A DNA stretch of 17,797 nucleotides, taken from Planctomycetota bacterium (GTDB taxonomy: Bacteria > Planctomycetota > Phycisphaerae > Phycisphaerales > SM1A02). Positions 14,200-17,797 of this stretch are shown here, piece by piece. The first letter of the stretch is position 1; every line of letters starts with the position of its first letter. A program made the position numbers and the translations under genes. The stretch spans positions 1-17,797 of the forward strand of contig RFQW01000004.1 of NCBI GenBank assembly GCA_009924765.1. Reading direction: 5' to 3'. The notes beneath the pieces were generated by a model. The model made no database searches and was not told where the DNA came from. It was given only the letters and a program-made list of their open reading frames with translations.

Positions 14200-15351
14200 A
14201 TGACCCTCGCAGCAGCACCAGCACCGACGTTCGACAAGGGCCTTGCCAACACCATCGCCGCCGAGACGCAGATGAGCTTCATCGATGGCGGCAAGGGCGT
14301 GCTGGAGTATGTCGGCATCGACATCGACTCGCTGGCGCGCAACAGCACCTTCGAGGAGACCGTGTACCTGCTGTGGAACCGTCGCCTGCCCAACCGCACG
14401 GAGCTGGCTGCCTTCACGCAGTCGCTGCGCGACGAGTACGAACTGCCCGAAGGCATCCTGGACCTCGTGCGCACCATGCCGCGCGAAGCCACCCCCATGC
14501 ACGCGCTTCGCACGCTGGTGAGCGCGCTGTCGCTCTACGACGCCGAGGCCGACGCCGAGGGCGAGGAAGCGAACGAGCGCAAGGCCATTCGCATGCTCGC
14601 GAAGACGCCCGCCCTGATCGCCGCCTTCGATCGCCATCGCAAGGGCAAGCCGTTCGTGGCGCCGGACGCGAAGTTGTCGATGGCCGCGAACTTCCTGTGG
14701 ATGCTGAATGGCGCGAAGCCGACCGATGCGGTGGCGAAGGCGCTGGATGTGTGCCTGATCCTGCATGCCGACCACGGCCTGAACGCCAGCACCTTCGCGG
14801 CGCGCGTGACCATCGCCACGCTGAGCGACCTGTACTCCGCCATGGTCACGGCCATCGGCACCCTGAAGGGTCCGCTGCACGGCGGCGCCAACGAGGAAGT
14901 GATGATCATGCTGCGCGAGATCGGCGCGATCGACCGCGTGGAGAGCTACGTGATGGATCGTCTGGCCCGCAAGGACCGCATCATGGGATTCGGCCACCGC
15001 GTGTACAAGGCGATCGATCCGCGCGCGACCTACCTGAAGACCTTCTCCAAGCAGGTGGCCACCGACACGGGCAATCTGGGCCTGTACGAGATGAGCCGCC
15101 GCATCGAGGAGATCATGGCGCGCGAGGTGGCGGCCAAGGGCATCTACCCGAACGTGGACTTCTACTCCGCCACCACGTACCACTCCATCGGCATCGATCT
15201 GGACCTGTTCACCTGCATGTTCGCCATGAGCCGCATCGCCGGCTGGGCGGGTCACTGCATCGAGCAGTTGGATGGCAACCGCCTCATCCGTCCGGCGGCT
15301 GCGTACGTGGGCCCCCACGGGCAGCCCTACGTGGCCATCGAAGATCGCTGA
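14200..15351 (+). CDS. gltA: Citrate synthase
   Basis: Condenses oxaloacetate and acetyl-CoA to citrate, the entry step of the TCA cycle. The 383-residue protein has the length of the small (type I dimer) citrate synthases. Catalytic residues are all present: H227 in GPLHGGAN, H266 in the signature GFGHRVYKAIDPR (263-275), and D320 in NVDFYSATTYHSIGI. LHADHGLNAST (188-198) is also typical. Some family members act as 2-methylcitrate synthases; no prp genes are nearby, so citrate synthase is preferred. ATG 14200 has a clear AGGAG ribosome site. Codon use is uniform and GC-rich like its neighbours. It is divergent from trpF and convergent with the MBL gene, eight bases from its stop. Confidence 0.95.
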   Translation: MTLAAAPAPTFDKGLANTIAAETQMSFIDGGKGVLEYVGIDIDSLARNSTFEETVYLLWNRRLPNRTELAAFTQSLRDEYELPEGILDLVRTMPREATPMHALRTLVSALSLYDAEADAEGEEANERKAIRMLAKTPALIAAFDRHRKGKPFVAPDAKLSMAANFLWMLNGAKPTDAVAKALDVCLILHADHGLNASTFAARVTIATLSDLYSAMVTAIGTLKGPLHGGANEEVMIMLREIGAIDRVESYVMDRLARKDRIMGFGHRVYKAIDPRATYLKTFSKQVATDTGNLGLYEMSRRIEEIMAREVAAKGIYPNVDFYSATTYHSIGIDLDLFTCMFAMSRIAGWAGHCIEQLDGNRLIRPAAAYVGPHGQPYVAIEDR

Positions 15352-15359
15352 GCCGTCCG

Positions 15360-16091
15360 TCAGAACGTGAGGATGTCGCCCTGCTTCAGGCAGGCGATGT
15401 CGGTGCAGGCTGGATCAAACGCATCCGGCATGTGCATCAGCCGCATGCGTGATCGCACGTTCGCCGGCAGCGCGTTGAGCGGCTCGATCGGTGTGTGCGT
15501 GGGGGGCGGACTGGTTTCGTGAATGATCCTATTCGCGTCCTGCTCCAGCCACGCGATCAGTTGCGGATCGAACGGGGTGTCGGAGCTCCAGGCGAGCGTG
15601 CCGGATTCGGCGCGAAACCGGAGTGCAATGGTCGGCACGGAATGTCCGGTGGGTCTGCACGAAACGTGCACTCCAGCGATGGTGGCCTCTCGCGCCGGAT
15701 CCAGCGTGTGCACGTCGAAGTAGTCGCGCAGGGTCGCGTTGCCGCCCTGATCCATGGCAGGCGCCAGGCGTTCCCACAGGCGATCGGCGACAGGTGTCCA
15801 GCAGTGCAGCCTGGGAAGCGGCTTGCCGTCCTGTCGATGGGCGAGCCAGCGCGTGAATCCGATGCTCTCGAGACCGTTGCAATGGTCGCCGTGCAGATGC
15901 GTGACGATGATGTCGTGGATGGTGTGCGCATCCACGTTCCACCCGCTTGAGGCCCGCGCATCCCGCAGGGCACGGTGGATCGAGTCGGGGCAGTCGATCA
16001 GCACGTGGCCGCTCGCGGTCTCCAGCACGGCGGAGCAGCCGTATCGCTCGGTGCTGAAGGCGTCTCCGGTACCGATGATGAGCATCCGCAT
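15360..16091 (-). CDS. Metallo-beta-lactamase-fold hydrolase, RNase Z-like
   Basis: A 243-residue single-domain hydrolase, predicted cytoplasmic. It opens with MLIIGTGDAFSTERYGCSAV and LIDC, typical of the ElaC/RNase Z branch. Metal ligands are visible: HLHGDH (65-70), H150 in TGHSVPT, D171 in SSDTPF, and H220 (LMHMPD); H191 in IIHETS is the family's conserved general-acid/base position. The long insertion that RNase Z uses to clamp tRNA (exosite) is not evident and the protein is shorter than most RNase Z, so a phosphodiesterase or other hydrolase role is equally possible. The start is ATG 16091 (a second ATG lies two codons later), with TAGGAT eight bases upstream and no Shine-Dalgarno sequence. 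It is divergent from the barrel-protein gene. Confidence 0.84.
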   Translation of the reverse strand: MRMLIIGTGDAFSTERYGCSAVLETASGHVLIDCPDSIHRALRDARASSGWNVDAHTIHDIIVTHLHGDHCNGLESIGFTRWLAHRQDGKPLPRLHCWTPVADRLWERLAPAMDQGGNATLRDYFDVHTLDPAREATIAGVHVSCRPTGHSVPTIALRFRAESGTLAWSSDTPFDPQLIAWLEQDANRIIHETSPPPTHTPIEPLNALPANVRSRMRLMHMPDAFDPACTDIACLKQGDILTF

Positions 16092-16099
16092 CGCGCGGA

Positions 16100-16105
16100 A
16101 TCCTA
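16100..16105 (-). promoter_or_regulatory. Possible -10 element (TAGGAT) of the MBL gene, at leaderless spacing
   Basis: On the minus strand TAGGAT (16105-16100) matches four of six -10 positions, including the key T1, A2 and T6. It stands eight bases before ATG 16091. No -35 box and no ribosome site are evident. Same arrangement as the response regulator and trpF. Confidence 0.35.
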
Positions 16106-16114
16106 CCAATGGCA

Positions 16115-16143
16115 TTGCGCTGCACCCGCATCGGGCGGATACT
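16115..16143 (+). promoter_or_regulatory. Weak promoter of the barrel-protein gene
   Basis: TTGCGC (16115-16120), a 17-base spacer and GATACT (16138-16143) give a weak sigma-70-like promoter. The -10 hexamer ends nine bases before ATG 16153, so the transcript would have almost no leader. No Shine-Dalgarno sequence is present. Confidence 0.3.
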
Positions 16144-16152
16144 CGCGGCACG

Positions 16153-17643
16153 ATGCGCACCCGTCGGCTGGCGATGATCTCACTTGCCGTGTGGCTTGAC
16201 GCCGCGGCGGTCGCGCAGAACGCGGCGGTGCTGGCCGAAAATCTGCAGCGCCAGTTGAATGTCGAGGACACGCAGTATCGTTCGGCGTTCTTCGAGAACA
16301 CGCCGATCGCGGAGCGTGCGCTCGTCGACGTGGGTGGCACCGCGCGATTCGGGTTCAGCATCATCGACAACGCCAAGAGCCAGGAGCAGCTCGATTACAC
16401 CTACGACGTCCGGCTGTTCTGCCGCGCCGAACTGGATGGCGGCATCCGTTTCTTCGGGCGCCTGCGGTTTCTCTACGACAACTGGGAGTACACAGGCACG
16501 CTGGGGCTGGGCCCCGATCCGCGCGAGGATGGCTGGCAGTGGCCGATCGGCGAGATCTACTGGGGCGAGTTCGACCTCGCCGGCTACACGGAATCGCGCT
16601 CCGGGCGGCGCTGGGCGGACTTCAACCTGATCCTGCGCGGCGGACGCAACTACCTCATCTGGGCGCAGGGCCTGGTGCTCAGCAACTACGTGTACGCATT
16701 CCAGGCGGATCTGAAGCTGGGCGATCTGCTGGTGACGGGACTCGTGGCGCAGTCGGCGGGCTATGACACGGTCGATTGGGACACCTCGCGCCCTGGCTTC
16801 GACACGAACACCAGCCGCCTGTTCTCGGGAGCCAAGCTGGAGTGGCAGGGCATCGCTGGCCATCGACCGTACGTGTACTACCTGTGGCAGAACGACCTCA
16901 ACGGCGGCCAGCAGGACTCGCTCCCGCAGGTGTTGCCGACGATTCCCACCACCTTCCGATACAACAGCGGATACGTCGGTGCGGGCTCCTCCGGCAGCAT
17001 CGGTCCCTCCATGGTGTACCGATCCGAACTCGCCTGGGAATATGGCACCACCCTGAGCAATCCCGCTGACTACACGATTCCGCCACCGTTCGCGGTGCCG
17101 CAGGTGAACGATTCCATCAGTGCCGGCGCGGCCGTGGTGGGACTGACATGGCTGGCGCGCGACGAAGGCGACACGCGTCTGGACCTTCAGGCACTGGTCG
17201 GTTCGGGTTCGAAGTACCGTGCGGACAGCGGAACCACCTTCGGCGGCATTGCGCCGGGCAAGACGGACACCAGCTTCAACTCGTTGGGGTACATCAACAC
17301 CGGACTGGCACTCGCTCCGGAGCCGGCGAACCTGTTCTGCCCCTCGCTCGGAGGCAGTTCAAACCTGCTGCCCACGGTGGAGGGCCTCAGCGAACTGCGT
17401 CTGGGTGTCTCCGGCTATCTGTTCATGAAGGTGGACAATGAGGCGCCGCTGAGCGTGTACACCATTCCGGGCGGCAGCAATCTGGTGGGCGGTGAGGTGG
17501 ACTGCACGCTCGACTGGCGATTCTCGAGCGACCTGAACTTCAACATTCGCTACGGCATCTTCCTGCCGAACACCGGGGTGTTCCCGGCGGATCAGGGGGG
17601 TGCGCGCGACTTCTTCTACTCCGGGGTGACCTATGCGTTCTGA
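16153..17643 (+). CDS. Predicted outer-membrane beta-barrel protein (possibly alginate-export-like porin)
   Basis: A 496-residue exported protein. The signal peptide is MRTRRLAMISLAVWLDAAAV followed by A-Q, with likely AVA|QN cleavage after residue 21. The mature protein alternates polar and hydrophobic residues in aromatic-rich strands (for example YTYDVRLFCRAELDGGIRFF and RLRFLYDNWEYTG), separated by Gly/Ser/Asp-rich loops. It ends in GVTYAF, the terminal Phe typical of BAM-inserted barrels. The GGRNYLIWAQGLVLSNY segment and overall size recall planctomycete AlgE/alginate-export-domain barrels, but the family assignment is tentative and the cargo unknown. Start ATG 16153 gives a proper signal peptide; the frame is open further upstream, antisense to the MBL gene. 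Its 3' end overlaps the next lipoprotein gene by 11 bases, so they are probably co-translated. Confidence 0.66.
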   Translation: MRTRRLAMISLAVWLDAAAVAQNAAVLAENLQRQLNVEDTQYRSAFFENTPIAERALVDVGGTARFGFSIIDNAKSQEQLDYTYDVRLFCRAELDGGIRFFGRLRFLYDNWEYTGTLGLGPDPREDGWQWPIGEIYWGEFDLAGYTESRSGRRWADFNLILRGGRNYLIWAQGLVLSNYVYAFQADLKLGDLLVTGLVAQSAGYDTVDWDTSRPGFDTNTSRLFSGAKLEWQGIAGHRPYVYYLWQNDLNGGQQDSLPQVLPTIPTTFRYNSGYVGAGSSGSIGPSMVYRSELAWEYGTTLSNPADYTIPPPFAVPQVNDSISAGAAVVGLTWLARDEGDTRLDLQALVGSGSKYRADSGTTFGGIAPGKTDTSFNSLGYINTGLALAPEPANLFCPSLGGSSNLLPTVEGLSELRLGVSGYLFMKVDNEAPLSVYTIPGGSNLVGGEVDCTLDWRFSSDLNFNIRYGIFLPNTGVFPADQGGARDFFYSGVTYAF

Positions 17644-17797
17644 TGCCCGATGCATCGCGACGCTGCTGCTGGCGCTGCTTTCGATGGTCGCATCGGGTTG
17701 TCAGCCCTATCTCATGCCGTCCTCGGCGGTCGATGCCTATCCGAAGGCGGATCAGGAGCTCGACTTCCTGGCGGAGGTCGAGAAGATGAACGCCATC
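17633..17797 (+). CDS. Lipoprotein of unknown function, 5' part, cut by window edge
   Basis: The first 55 codons of a gene that continues past the window. It has a positively charged start, a hydrophobic stretch (IATLLLALLSMVASG) and a lipobox-like ASGC with Cys23 as the lipidated residue. The mature part visible is acidic and helical (YPKADQELDFLAEVEKM). ATG 17633 overlaps the last 11 bases of the barrel gene, which suggests translational coupling and perhaps a barrel-plus-lipoprotein complex. No family can be recognised from this fragment. Confidence 0.7.
   Translation, partial: MRSDARCIATLLLALLSMVASGCQPYLMPSSAVDAYPKADQELDFLAEVEKMNAI

Noticed and set aside
14164..15318. Upstream extension of the trpF frame through the citrate synthase gene
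   Set aside because: Antisense to strongly conserved gltA; TrpF homology starts at ATG 14163.
1..17797. Mobile elements, CRISPR arrays, tRNA or rRNA genes
   Set aside because: None seen: no transposase or integrase motifs, no regularly spaced direct repeats, no tRNA-like T-loop or rRNA sequence recognised.

Overview
The window is GC-rich (about two-thirds by eye) and gene-dense, and looks like chromosome from a Gram-negative bacterium, most probably a planctomycete of the Phycisphaerae type. The reasons are: LptF/LptG-type permeases and a beta-barrel protein ending in Phe (outer membrane), murC (peptidoglycan), HpnH (hopanoids), a fliW-csrA pair (flagella), and a pseudopilin-like protein with the H-X9/10-DG motif that is abundant in Planctomycetota. 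The taxonomic call is an inference; there is no rRNA gene or other marker here that settles it. I see no tRNA, rRNA, CRISPR array, insertion sequence or phage gene, and no gap between genes exceeds about 150 bases.

Layout. 1-523 (-): 5' part of murC, cut by the window edge. 627-2006 (+): sigma-54-dependent NtrC-family response regulator. 2049-4798 (+): two overlapping LptF/LptG-family permeases. 4779-7836 (-): a large polytopic GT-C-like membrane protein followed by a parvulin-type lipoprotein, converging on lptG with a 20-base overlap. 7984-8735 (+): fliW-csrA, with an informative leader and a hairpin terminator. 8778-9367 (-): rpmI-rplT with a good sigma-70-type promoter. 9463-11081 (-): ECF sigma factor translationally coupled to a membrane protein with anti-sigma-like topology and a pseudopilin-like ectodomain. 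11151-13509 (+): hpnH and an RdgC-like gene, each apparently carrying a -1 frameshift. 13513-14163 (-): trpF. 14200-15351 (+): citrate synthase. 15360-16091 (-): RNase Z-like metallo-beta-lactamase protein. 16153-17797 (+): outer-membrane beta-barrel candidate overlapping the start of a lipoprotein gene that runs off the window.

How the genes work together. Many of the genes concern the cell envelope: wall precursor ligation, lipid export, periplasmic folding, hopanoid side-chain synthesis, a possible lipid-linked sugar transferase, and an envelope-sensing ECF sigma system. fliW and csrA form the protein/RNA-binding switch that couples flagellar assembly to translation; their leader appears to carry CsrA sites, which suggests feedback control. 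The remaining genes (L35/L20, citrate synthase, TrpF) are housekeeping.

The most rewarding items are the CsrA-site-like leader of fliW, the sigma factor/pseudopilin-type regulator pair, the two same-direction frameshifts in neighbouring genes, and a recurring TANNNT-N7/8-ATG arrangement that suggests leaderless transcripts.
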